From Haemophilus haemolyticus_M (lineage in GTDB: Bacteria > Pseudomonadota > Gammaproteobacteria > Enterobacterales > Pasteurellaceae), in contig NZ_QQGD01000006.1 of NCBI RefSeq assembly GCF_003490935.1, positions 48,926 through 112,925 on the forward strand: DNA of 64,000 bases, given 5' to 3'. The translations under genes were made by a program, and so were the position numbers. The notes beneath the pieces were generated by a model, which saw only the letters and a list, made by a program, of their open reading frames with translations, was not told the origin of the DNA and made no database searches. Below, piece by piece: positions 7,181 to 14,335 of this stretch (positions are counted from its first letter, which is position 1; each line of letters begins with the position of its first letter).

Positions 7181-9207
7181 AAATCAGCTTTGGATAAAGG
7201 TTTATTTAGAATTTCGAGCATTTTTGCTCCATGCTCTTTTATCTCAACTTCTGTCCATTTATCATAACTCATCATTATGGCTTGTTTTAAGCTATCGTAA
7301 TTTTCATTTTTCTCATAATAACTGCATTTGGCTTTGGGTGTTAAATTGCTTAAACGAGAATTTTTACTTTGAGATAGCAAATATAAGTTACCAAAATTAT
7401 CTAAAGTTTTTTTCTCTAATCTCTCTAACCCATGTTCTTCTGAAGGGTGCTGTGGATAATGATGCTCTACCGAACTTCTAAAGGTAAATCTGAACTTTTT
7501 CCAAATAGCATCTTTATTTTTAATAGTTAACCATTTGTCATTTTCTGACAAAATTTCTACTTTTTGTTTTTGTTTTTGTTTTTGTTCGTGGAAAAATTTC
7601 CATAACTGATAATCTAATCGATTAAATACAAAGTTAGGAACATTTACTCCATCATCCCAATCTTTTTTATCTCCTGAGTTTAATTCAAATTCCACTTTTT
7701 CTAATATAATTTCTGTAATATCTTTTCCTTGACAGTTATTACCAAAATAGAATTTATCACAAAGTTCTTCTAAAAATTTAATATAATCACTTTGTTCAAT
7801 ATTGTCTCTATTATCAAATAACCAACGTAACACAGCGTATAACCAGTTTTTATAAATACGAGATGGATTAGAGACATGGAACATTGAAAGTAACATCACA
7901 GTTTTTTTTGTAGGATCTGAATCATTAAGTGATTCATCATCATTTTTATCTAAACTATCGTCAACAGACATATTTTTATAATTACCAAATGCATTTTTAT
8001 AGTAGTAATAACCTGATTTTCCTTTAACTATTTTCCATAACGACCAGTTTTCATAATCAGTTCGAATCATATTAGATTTAATCACGTATAAATCAAATAA
8101 ATAACGACAAACCAATAATGTATAAATAAACACTCTAACTTTTTTAGGGTTTCCTTCAAACTTACCTTCAAATGATTTTAATAGTAACTTTTCATCTAAT
8201 GGAACATTGCATGGATCATTTTGGATAGAATATTTACATTTATCAAACATTTCTAAATAAATTCGTAAAACGTGCATTAAGAAATTAGGAAAATCAATTA
8301 CTGAAGTAAATTCACCATCATATTTATCCTGTGATTGTTCTTCATTTTTTTCTATTTTTACCTCGCCCTTAATAAGTTTTACGATACTATCTACAGGATT
8401 TTCAGGTTCTACAGGATTTTCAAGTTCTACAGGATTTTCAAGTTCTACAGGATTTTCACTCAAAATAGTCTTAAAAAATCCACGTACTTTTCTCCAATCA
8501 CCACCTAAAATGACTTCTCTTAATTCAGAATCAAGCCCCATCACAACATAACGACTCATATCTGAGCATGCATCCCAGATTTTTGCAAATAATGATTGCT
8601 CAATAGGTGTTGGCAACACTTTCATCAAACGAGCTTTTAGAATTTCATGCTTTTCAAGCTGTTCTCCACGGGTATTCATAATTTCAAAATAATGGTTTAA
8701 ATCTGTACCTTCAGGCACTTCAGTTCGGATAATTTCAACTTTATCCAAAAGGAATTTTACAATTTCATCTTTATTATTTCCCCATTCATCAAATACTTTC
8801 TTAATTGTTTTTAATGCTTGTGAGAAATTGCTTAGTAAGGTTTCAGAATTAAGATTAGATAATGCTTGTTCAGATTCATCTCGATGTTCAAAAGAAACAT
8901 TTCTAAAAACTAATTTGTCAAGATGATGCATTATTAACGTAAGTGTTGTTAGTCTTTGCTGGCCATCAATTACTTCAAAATCACCATTGTCTCGGCAATA
9001 AACAACTAAGCTTCCAATATAATAATTTTTATCTTGTTCTTTATTTTTTTCACAAGCATTTTTTATATCTTGAAGTAATGAACTAATTTCATCGTCACCC
9101 CAAGCATAATTACGTTGGTAGATTGGAATAATATAGTTACATTTATTCTCATTATCAAATAAATCAGACACGGTTAATATTTTTACATATTCTTTAGCAT
9201 TGCTCAT
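7177..9207 (-). CDS. DUF262-DUF1524 protein (GmrSD-like putative nuclease)
   Basis: This 676-residue protein carries a DUF262 N-terminal domain (ParB/Srx-like fold) with IIPIYQRNYAW (26-36) and the nucleotide-binding motif DGQQRLTTL (81-89). The C-terminal DUF1524 HNH region has EHHYPQ near residue 580, then FGNLYLLSQSKNS. This is the architecture of fused GmrSD type IV restriction enzymes, which cut modified phage DNA. Between the domains are four 6-residue repeats (ENPVEL type, about 249-272) and a KQKQKQ run. AGG precedes ATG 9207, 8 bases after the other DUF262 gene. It is AT-rich and lacks uptake signals. A nuclease role is inferred from the family. Confidence 0.85.
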   Translation of the reverse strand: MSNAKEYVKILTVSDLFDNENKCNYIIPIYQRNYAWGDDEISSLLQDIKNACEKNKEQDKNYYIGSLVVYCRDNGDFEVIDGQQRLTTLTLIMHHLDKLVFRNVSFEHRDESEQALSNLNSETLLSNFSQALKTIKKVFDEWGNNKDEIVKFLLDKVEIIRTEVPEGTDLNHYFEIMNTRGEQLEKHEILKARLMKVLPTPIEQSLFAKIWDACSDMSRYVVMGLDSELREVILGGDWRKVRGFFKTILSENPVELENPVELENPVEPENPVDSIVKLIKGEVKIEKNEEQSQDKYDGEFTSVIDFPNFLMHVLRIYLEMFDKCKYSIQNDPCNVPLDEKLLLKSFEGKFEGNPKKVRVFIYTLLVCRYLFDLYVIKSNMIRTDYENWSLWKIVKGKSGYYYYKNAFGNYKNMSVDDSLDKNDDESLNDSDPTKKTVMLLSMFHVSNPSRIYKNWLYAVLRWLFDNRDNIEQSDYIKFLEELCDKFYFGNNCQGKDITEIILEKVEFELNSGDKKDWDDGVNVPNFVFNRLDYQLWKFFHEQKQKQKQKVEILSENDKWLTIKNKDAIWKKFRFTFRSSVEHHYPQHPSEEHGLERLEKKTLDNFGNLYLLSQSKNSRLSNLTPKAKCSYYEKNENYDSLKQAIMMSYDKWTEVEIKEHGAKMLEILNKPLSKADF
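7561..7584 (-). repeat. (TTTTTG)4 hexanucleotide repeat inside the DUF262-DUF1524 gene
   Basis: Four perfect TTTTTG units encode an alternating Gln-Lys run just before the HNH region. Unit loss or gain keeps the reading frame, so it would vary linker length and not switch the gene off. Confidence 0.8.
8391..8461 (-). repeat. 18-bp tandem repeat, four units, inside the DUF262-DUF1524 gene
   Basis: Units start at 8391, 8409, 8427 and 8445 (CTACAGGATTTTCAAGTT with one or two variants; the last is incomplete). They encode ENPVEL-like hexapeptides. In-frame copy-number change would alter the spacer between the DUF262 domain and the rest of the protein. Confidence 0.9.
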
Positions 9208-9215
9208 TTTTTTAC

Positions 9216-10526
9216 CTAAAAAACTTCCTTTATTTTATTATCTATATTACTAAACTTATATTCACGTATTGCTGAGGTATATCTCAGCACTTGTATTGGT
9301 GTAGAGGATTTCTCTATATGATTAAATAATCCATTTTTTGAGTGAGCTTCATCTTCTATAGTTTTGAAAGTAATACGCTGATATTCAAAACGAATTCGAT
9401 AAACCCATAAAAATGCTTTATTTATAAATTCATCTAAATGTACTTTACCAAACTTATCAAAATAGAATAACACTATACATTCAAATAAATTTTTTAAATA
9501 CTTATCCCCTACTCGATAGCAATAATCTTGATTATTGAGAAAAGTATTTACGCCTTTCCCTAGATCTTTACCGTTAATTTTTGTCACTTTATCAACAAGT
9601 CCACTTCCTTCTTTAAATAATTTTTCATAGAGCTCAGAATAATACTGAACATAATCAAAAAATTGCTCTCCATTTATTAGAGTTTGTATTGTTTGAAAAC
9701 TTGTCTTCACAAATCTTGGATGATAAAGCATAGGATTTTGTTGTGCTAATTTCTCTACAGCCTTTGTTGCAAACAGTGGGCTAAGATAAGGATAGTTAGT
9801 ACTTTCTGATACACCTTTAAATGTCTCTAGCTCGTCCGATGTAAAAACCTCTCCGCTTTCTTGATAGTGCCATCGGCGTAATCTAAAAAGAATATAGTTG
9901 ATAATTTTATCTAAGTTATTAATTTCTTGAGAAAGTGCAGATTTCTCCCAACGCTCAACGCAGTGATGAACAATCTCTTTGGGCTTATCTTTCATTTCTC
10001 GTAAATGATAAGCTTTCAGCAAATCATAAGATTCTAAAGGTTTCCCTCTTGAGTTTTGTGAGTCAAAAAATTGGAAGGCTTCGTCTAAATCATCTAATTC
10101 AACATAAACTATCTCACAAATTTCTAAAATATATTTTTTAAATGCTTCCTTATTGGAAATAGAATAATTTTTAATAAAATTATAATTATTAATTATATTA
10201 CTCTCGCTAAGAGTATGTGCTACACTTTTATCTAATAAAGACTTATCCGTGAATTTTTCTTCATTATTCAAATAATAAAGTAATAATGAAAGCGTAATTA
10301 AACGTTGTTGGCCATCAACAATATCAAAATTTTTTCCATATTTATGTATCACAACTGTCCCGATACGATAAACTTGTTCCTGATTACGAAAATGGGTAAG
10401 TAAATCATCAAGTAATTGTTGAACGTGTTTTATTGTCCATTTATATGGTCTTTGATAGTCTGGAATACTCAAATTTAATTTGAATACATCATCAATCTTG
10501 AGTATTTTTGCTTTTTCTTCACTCAT
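9216..10526 (-). CDS. DUF262-only protein
   Basis: The 436-residue protein has a DUF262 domain with SIPDYQRPYKW (20-30) and DGQQRLITL (71-79), the GmrS-type NTP-binding signature. The C-terminal half is helical and shows no HNH residues comparable to its neighbour. It is 8 bases upstream of the DUF262-DUF1524 gene and 38 bases downstream of the PP2C gene in the same operon. A GmrS-like regulatory or recognition subunit partnered with the nuclease-bearing paralogue is plausible. A sampled 60-base line (9421-9480) has only 12 G+C, far below the window average, suggesting recent acquisition. Only a weak ribosome-binding site is visible before ATG 10526. Confidence 0.8.
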   Translation of the reverse strand: MSEEKAKILKIDDVFKLNLSIPDYQRPYKWTIKHVQQLLDDLLTHFRNQEQVYRIGTVVIHKYGKNFDIVDGQQRLITLSLLLYYLNNEEKFTDKSLLDKSVAHTLSESNIINNYNFIKNYSISNKEAFKKYILEICEIVYVELDDLDEAFQFFDSQNSRGKPLESYDLLKAYHLREMKDKPKEIVHHCVERWEKSALSQEINNLDKIINYILFRLRRWHYQESGEVFTSDELETFKGVSESTNYPYLSPLFATKAVEKLAQQNPMLYHPRFVKTSFQTIQTLINGEQFFDYVQYYSELYEKLFKEGSGLVDKVTKINGKDLGKGVNTFLNNQDYCYRVGDKYLKNLFECIVLFYFDKFGKVHLDEFINKAFLWVYRIRFEYQRITFKTIEDEAHSKNGLFNHIEKSSTPIQVLRYTSAIREYKFSNIDNKIKEVF

Positions 10527-10564
10527 AATAATTGGGATCTCTTAGAATATTTTTATAATATAAA

Positions 10565-11317
10565 TCAAAATGTACAGATTATAACCGATAAATCATCATA
10601 AGCTATTTGTTTCTCAATTAATTTACGACACACCGTCAATCTAGATTTATCATTATCATATTGTTTCCAAATTTTTTCTCTTACCTCAGCAGAAAATCCA
10701 TCTGTTAATCCATCAGAACACAGTAATAAACTTTCCCCTTGTTGAATTTCAATTTCTTGATAACAAATTTTATCTTGGAATTCGGAATAATCCGCAACTA
10801 AACAAGAAGAAACACCGCCATAAATCGTGGCAAAATCTTCTTCTTTTTTATTGGGAAAATCCGCCAATAATTCAGACAAAATAGAATGATCTTGGGTAAT
10901 TTGTTGCCATTTTCCTTGGGCATCAATTAAATAAGCTCGACTATCGCCTACGCTGAGAATTTTGGCTTTACGAGTTATTTGATCAATTTCAGCTGCCACA
11001 AATGTGGTTGCTGAGCCAAAATAATCCTCGGCTAATTCTGCTGATAAATAGGATTGTAAATCGTAGATCGTTTGGCGACTTAGGCTTTCCATTTGGCTTA
11101 ATAATTGCATAGCCAACTTGCTCGCTTTTTCAGGTCGGTTGCTATTAGAAATACCATCTGCCACGCCCACAATAAAGTGCGGTCGGTTTTCAAGACGTTT
11201 TTCAGCCGTTTTGAGTTTATATTGAAACACCGCCTCGCCATTAAAAAGGGCATCTTGGTTGTGTCGCTTGTTGCTACCAATTTGTTGGCAGAAGGTAATT
11301 TCGCAAAAATTTTCCAT
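10565..11317 (-). CDS. PP2C-family Ser/Thr protein phosphatase
   Basis: The 250-residue single-domain protein has PP2C motifs in order: KRHNQDA (metal Asp), VGVADGIS (metal Asp-Gly), GSATT, VGDSRAYLI, LLCSDGLTDG and a final YDDLSVI. All manganese/magnesium ligands appear present, so it should be an active cytosolic protein phosphatase. Its ATG overlaps the stop of the upstream sirtuin (TAATG), implying coupled expression. No protein kinase is encoded in the island, so its substrate may be an island protein or a host phosphoprotein. An uptake signal lies inside the gene near 11176. Confidence 0.88.
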   Translation of the reverse strand: MENFCEITFCQQIGSNKRHNQDALFNGEAVFQYKLKTAEKRLENRPHFIVGVADGISNSNRPEKASKLAMQLLSQMESLSRQTIYDLQSYLSAELAEDYFGSATTFVAAEIDQITRKAKILSVGDSRAYLIDAQGKWQQITQDHSILSELLADFPNKKEEDFATIYGGVSSCLVADYSEFQDKICYQEIEIQQGESLLLCSDGLTDGFSAEVREKIWKQYDNDKSRLTVCRKLIEKQIAYDDLSVIICTF

Positions 11318-12162
11318 TATTCAACCGCTTGTTGAGAAGGATTTAGCAGGCGATCAATCGCTTTTAGCGCATCTAAGGCCTTCATTTCGAGACTTAAAAA
11401 GTGCATTTTCGGCACGCCTGCATCTTGTGGGTTAATACGGATAAATCCGCCCTTTTTTGCTTTCGCCGTACGTTCAGAAAAGCGACGCACAGTTGGAATG
11501 GCTTTCCCCGCACCCAGTTCGATGACGACGAGATTTTGCACTTCTTTTAACCACGATTCTAACCGCACTTTTTTAAAATCCTGATATTGGCTTGCATAAC
11601 TCCAATCATTAAACATTAGTACATTTTGACGAGCAAAGCCCCCACAATAAGGACAATGTGGTTTTTCACTGGTTAAACATAAGTTTTCATTATCCACGAC
11701 AGGTTGAAAACTTGATGCAGACCAACTTAATCCTCGACAATTATTGACACACTGAAGACGTTCCAAAGTACCGTGTACTTCATAAACATGGCTATCATCA
11801 AAACCAGCCTTTTGAAAATGCCCATCCACATTACTGGTAAAAACAAAATATCCGTGAGATTTAGCTTCCGCCCAGCGTTTTAAAATCTGATACCCTTCGT
11901 GAGGAATAGTATTTCGGTATTGAACTAATCGATGCCCATAAAACCAATAGGCAAGTTTCTTATTATGCTTATAAGCTAGTGGCGTCGCGATGTCTTCAAA
12001 AGATATATTATGTTCTTTAAACATAGGATAAGCATTCCAAAATCCACCAACACTGCGGAAATCGGGAAGCCCAGAATCCACACTCATACCCGCACCAGCT
12101 GTAATTAAAATGCCATCCGCTTTGCGGATAAGTTCTACTGCATAATTTAAATCATTTTTCAT
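11317..12162 (-). CDS. Sir2-family NAD-dependent protein deacylase (zinc type)
   Basis: This 281-residue sirtuin has the NAD-binding GAGMS (23-27), DFR (34-36), SNVDGHF (110-116), the catalytic His130 in YEVHGTLE, and four zinc cysteines (138, 142, 170 and 173, the last two in CPYCGG). The intact zinc module and catalytic residues favour a protein deacylase or ADP-ribosyl-type reaction over the zinc-less Sir2 NADases of known defence systems. The start overlaps the FtsK-gamma gene by 4 bases (ATGA) and the stop overlaps PP2C. It is the second gene of the operator-B operon. Confidence 0.9.
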   Translation of the reverse strand: MKNDLNYAVELIRKADGILITAGAGMSVDSGLPDFRSVGGFWNAYPMFKEHNISFEDIATPLAYKHNKKLAYWFYGHRLVQYRNTIPHEGYQILKRWAEAKSHGYFVFTSNVDGHFQKAGFDDSHVYEVHGTLERLQCVNNCRGLSWSASSFQPVVDNENLCLTSEKPHCPYCGGFARQNVLMFNDWSYASQYQDFKKVRLESWLKEVQNLVVIELGAGKAIPTVRRFSERTAKAKKGGFIRINPQDAGVPKMHFLSLEMKALDALKAIDRLLNPSQQAVE

Positions 12163-12359
12163 AATACTTTTCTCTGTCCATTTTTCATTGGTGAAATAAT
12201 ACCCGCTTGTTCTAACTGTTCTAAAATTTGTCCAGCTCGATTAAAACCTAACATAAATCTGCGTTGAATCATCGAGCAAGATGCAACTTTTTGTTGTTGC
12301 ACAAATTTTTTTACATCCTCAAAAAGTGGATCTCTTGCCATAATTACTTTCATTGCCAT
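12159..12359 (-). CDS. Free-standing FtsK-gamma winged-helix DNA-binding protein
   Basis: The 66-residue protein is essentially only the FtsK gamma domain. DPLFEDVKKFVQQQ, CSMIQRRFMLGFNRAGQIL and LEQAGIISP align residue by residue with the KOPS-reading domain at the C-terminus of E. coli FtsK, with no motor or membrane part. It probably binds DNA as a small winged helix. The start is ATG 12359 with AAGGAG 6 bases upstream. It is the first gene of the five-gene operon controlled by operator B and overlaps the sirtuin by 4 bases. It could be a second regulator, a KOPS decoy, or a targeting subunit. Confidence 0.85.
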   Translation of the reverse strand: MAMKVIMARDPLFEDVKKFVQQQKVASCSMIQRRFMLGFNRAGQILEQLEQAGIISPMKNGQRKVL

Positions 12360-12430
12360 TATTTGCTCCTTTTTCTTAATTAAAGGCTTTATAAATATGT
12401 AAGAAGTAAAGAATTTCTCTTTATGGAGAA

Positions 12431-12465
12431 ATTATATGAAAGGAAGCGACAATTTGTGTCGTTTG
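12431..12465 (-). promoter_or_regulatory. Operator-promoter B (FtsK-gamma / sirtuin / PP2C / DUF262 operon)
   Basis: The minus strand reads AACGACACAAATTGTCGCT with a perfect TATAAT -10 exactly 20 bases after ACGACA, the strongest -10 of the three copies. The inferred start site is near 12424, leaving a leader of about 65 bases. It differs from copies A and C at only one or two of 19 positions. Confidence 0.8.
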
Positions 12466-12504
12466 CGAATGTTGAAAGCGGTTATTTTTAAAAGATCTTT
12501 TACA

Positions 12505-12522
12505 AATAAGATTATCCTTATT
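12505..12522. promoter_or_regulatory. Inverted repeat in the rhuM-fic promoter region
   Basis: AATAAG-N6-CTTATT immediately precedes and overlaps the presumed -35 of the rhuM-fic promoter. It could be an operator for a local repressor; this is speculative. Confidence 0.35.
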
Positions 12523-12549
12523 GCAATATGCATATTTATCTGGTTATAT
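12521..12549 (+). promoter_or_regulatory. Putative rhuM-fic promoter
   Basis: TTGCAA (12521-12526) and TTATAT (12544-12549) are separated by 17 bases and lie 28 bases upstream of the rhuM-fic ATG. The gene therefore has its own promoter, independent of the shared minus-strand operators. Confidence 0.5.
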
Positions 12550-12577
12550 ATACATACAACTTTATTAAGGAAAAAAT

Positions 12578-13576
12578 ATGAATAACCAAAATCCGATTGA
12601 AATTTACCAAGCTCAAGATGGCACAACGCAAGTGGAAGTAAGATTTGAAAATGACACCGTTTGGCTTTCCCAAGCGCAGATGGCTATGTTATTTGGTAAA
12701 GATATTCGCACCATTAATGAGCACATTACCAATATATTTGATGACGAAGAACTTGAGAAAGAATCAACTATCCGGAAATTCCGGATAGTTCGCCAAGAAG
12801 GTAAACGCCAAGTCAATCGTGAAATTGAGCATTATGATTTAGATATGATTATCTCTGTTGGTTATAGAGTAAAATCTAAACAAGGCATTAGTTTCCGCCG
12901 TTGGGCAACTGCACGTTTAAAAGAATATCTGACTCAAGGCTATACCATTAACCAAAAGCGTTTGCAGCAAAATGCTCACGAATTAGAACAAGCACTTGCG
13001 CTTATTCAAAAAACGGCAAATTCATCGGAATTAACGCTAGAAAGTGGTCGTGGATTAGTGGATATTGTCAGCCGTTATACGCATACGTTTTTATGGCTAC
13101 AACAATATGATGAAGGTTTACTTACCGAACCACAAACACAGCAAGGCGGTACATTACCGACTTATGCTGAGGCCTGTTCTGCACTAGCAGAGTTAAAATT
13201 ACAGCTGATGGCAAAAGGTGAAGCAAGTGATCTGTTTGGACGTGAACGAGATAATGGCTTATCTGCGATTCTAGGTAATTTAGATCAAAGTGTATTTGGT
13301 GAACCTGCTTATCCAAGCATTGAAGCAAAAGCGGCACATTTACTTTATTTTGTCGTCAAGAACCATCCTTTTTCAGATGGTAATAAACGTAGTGGCGCAT
13401 TTTTATTTGTGGATTTCTTACATAGAAATGGGCGTTTGTTGGATCATAATGGGCATCCAGTTATCAATGATACTGGACTTGCAGCACTCACTTTATTAGT
13501 TGCAGAATCTGATCCGAAACAAAAAGAAACGCTTATTAGGCTTATTATGCATATGCTTAAGCAAGAGAAAAAATGA
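12578..13576 (+). CDS. RhuM-Fic/DOC family protein
   Basis: The 332-residue protein has an N-terminal RhuM (virulence-associated) domain, marked by TVWLSQAQMAMLFGKD, then STIRKFRIVRQEGKRQV and DLDMIISVGYRV. A C-terminal Fic domain carries HPFSDGNKRSG at 263-273, the AMP/UMP-transferase active site with its catalytic His. An inhibitory helix motif was not identified. AAGGA is 6 bases before ATG 12578. It is the only plus-strand gene of the island, with its own promoter and terminator. The role could be toxin-like modification of a host protein. No separate antitoxin gene is obvious. Confidence 0.9.
   Translation: MNNQNPIEIYQAQDGTTQVEVRFENDTVWLSQAQMAMLFGKDIRTINEHITNIFDDEELEKESTIRKFRIVRQEGKRQVNREIEHYDLDMIISVGYRVKSKQGISFRRWATARLKEYLTQGYTINQKRLQQNAHELEQALALIQKTANSSELTLESGRGLVDIVSRYTHTFLWLQQYDEGLLTEPQTQQGGTLPTYAEACSALAELKLQLMAKGEASDLFGRERDNGLSAILGNLDQSVFGEPAYPSIEAKAAHLLYFVVKNHPFSDGNKRSGAFLFVDFLHRNGRLLDHNGHPVINDTGLAALTLLVAESDPKQKETLIRLIMHMLKQEKK
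12766..12790. repeat. Perfect 25-base palindrome inside rhuM-fic
   Basis: Arms AACTATCCGGAA and TTCCGGATAGTT flank one central A. It lies in codons for the conserved STIRKFRIVR segment, so protein conservation may produce it, but perfect 12-bp arms are unusual. Confidence 0.9.
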
Positions 13577-13577
13577 T

Positions 13578-13601
13578 AAATAGCGACCGAAGTCGCTATT
13601 T
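13578..13601. terminator. Bidirectional terminator between rhuM-fic and the CobB-like gene
   Basis: A 10-bp perfect stem (AAATAGCGAC / GTCGCTATTT) has a CGAA tetraloop. It starts 2 bases after the rhuM-fic stop and lies 24 bases past the stop of the convergent sirtuin gene. Confidence 0.75.
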
Positions 13602-13624
13602 GTTTAAAAAGTGCGGTTGTTTTT

Positions 13625-14335
13625 CTATGATTTTTTAATTTTCTCCAATAACTCGGCGACCACTTTCGGAACACCCTCACCCGCTTTTTCTTTTATGGCA
13701 ATCACTTTCTTACGGACAAATCCTGTATTGGGATTCGGATCGATCAAATAGATAAGTGAACCATATGGAGCGAGATTTACCAATCCATTAGCGGGATAAA
13801 CCTGTAATGAAGTGCCAATAACAATCACAATATCTGCCTTTTTCACTAACTTTTCTGCTTTAGGAAACAGGGGTACATTTTCCCCAAAAAAGACTATATG
13901 TGGACGCATTGGATGACCGTGATTATCCTTATCCTCTAATCGTTGATCACCCAAACATGGAACAATGTAATCGGTATTAAAACTACTGCGAGCTTTGTTC
14001 AGTTCACCATGTAAATGGAGTACGTTAGTACTTCCTGCTCGCTCATGTAAATCATCCACATTTTGAGTGATTATATGAACTTCATAAAACTCTTCCAACT
14101 CAACCAAAGCCAAATGTGCTGTATTAGGCTCTGCAGCTTGAGCATTACGACGTCGTTCATTATAAAACTCTAATACTTTTGCACGGTTTTTCTTTAAGGC
14201 TTCGGGCGTACAAACTTCTTCTACTTTATGCCCAGCCCACAATCCATCTTCCGCTCTAAAAGTAGGAATACCACTTTCGGCACTAATGCCAGCACCGGTT
14301 AATACTACGCAAATTGGTTTATTTTTTGCTGTCAT
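13625..14335 (-). CDS. CobB-like sirtuin lacking the zinc cysteines
   Basis: The 236-residue Sir2-family protein resembles CobB/SIRT5: VLTGAGISAESGIPTFRAEDGLW (NAD site), FYNERRR giving Tyr58 and Arg61 (the acyl-pocket pair of desuccinylases), ITQNVDDLHERAG, catalytic His109 in HLHGEL, and VIGTSLQVYPA. The region that should hold four zinc cysteines (about 114-140) has only one Cys. The zinc module is therefore degenerate. The start overlaps the upstream HAD gene by 17 bases. NAD-dependent deacylation, or NAD hydrolysis, are both possible. Confidence 0.85.
   Translation of the reverse strand: MTAKNKPICVVLTGAGISAESGIPTFRAEDGLWAGHKVEEVCTPEALKKNRAKVLEFYNERRRNAQAAEPNTAHLALVELEEFYEVHIITQNVDDLHERAGSTNVLHLHGELNKARSSFNTDYIVPCLGDQRLEDKDNHGHPMRPHIVFFGENVPLFPKAEKLVKKADIVIVIGTSLQVYPANGLVNLAPYGSLIYLIDPNPNTGFVRKKVIAIKEKAGEGVPKVVAELLEKIKKS

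Noticed and set aside
12432..12626. A 64-codon ORF in the island control region
   Set aside because: It covers operator B, the rhuM-fic promoter and the rhuM-fic start; composition is that of random AT-rich DNA.
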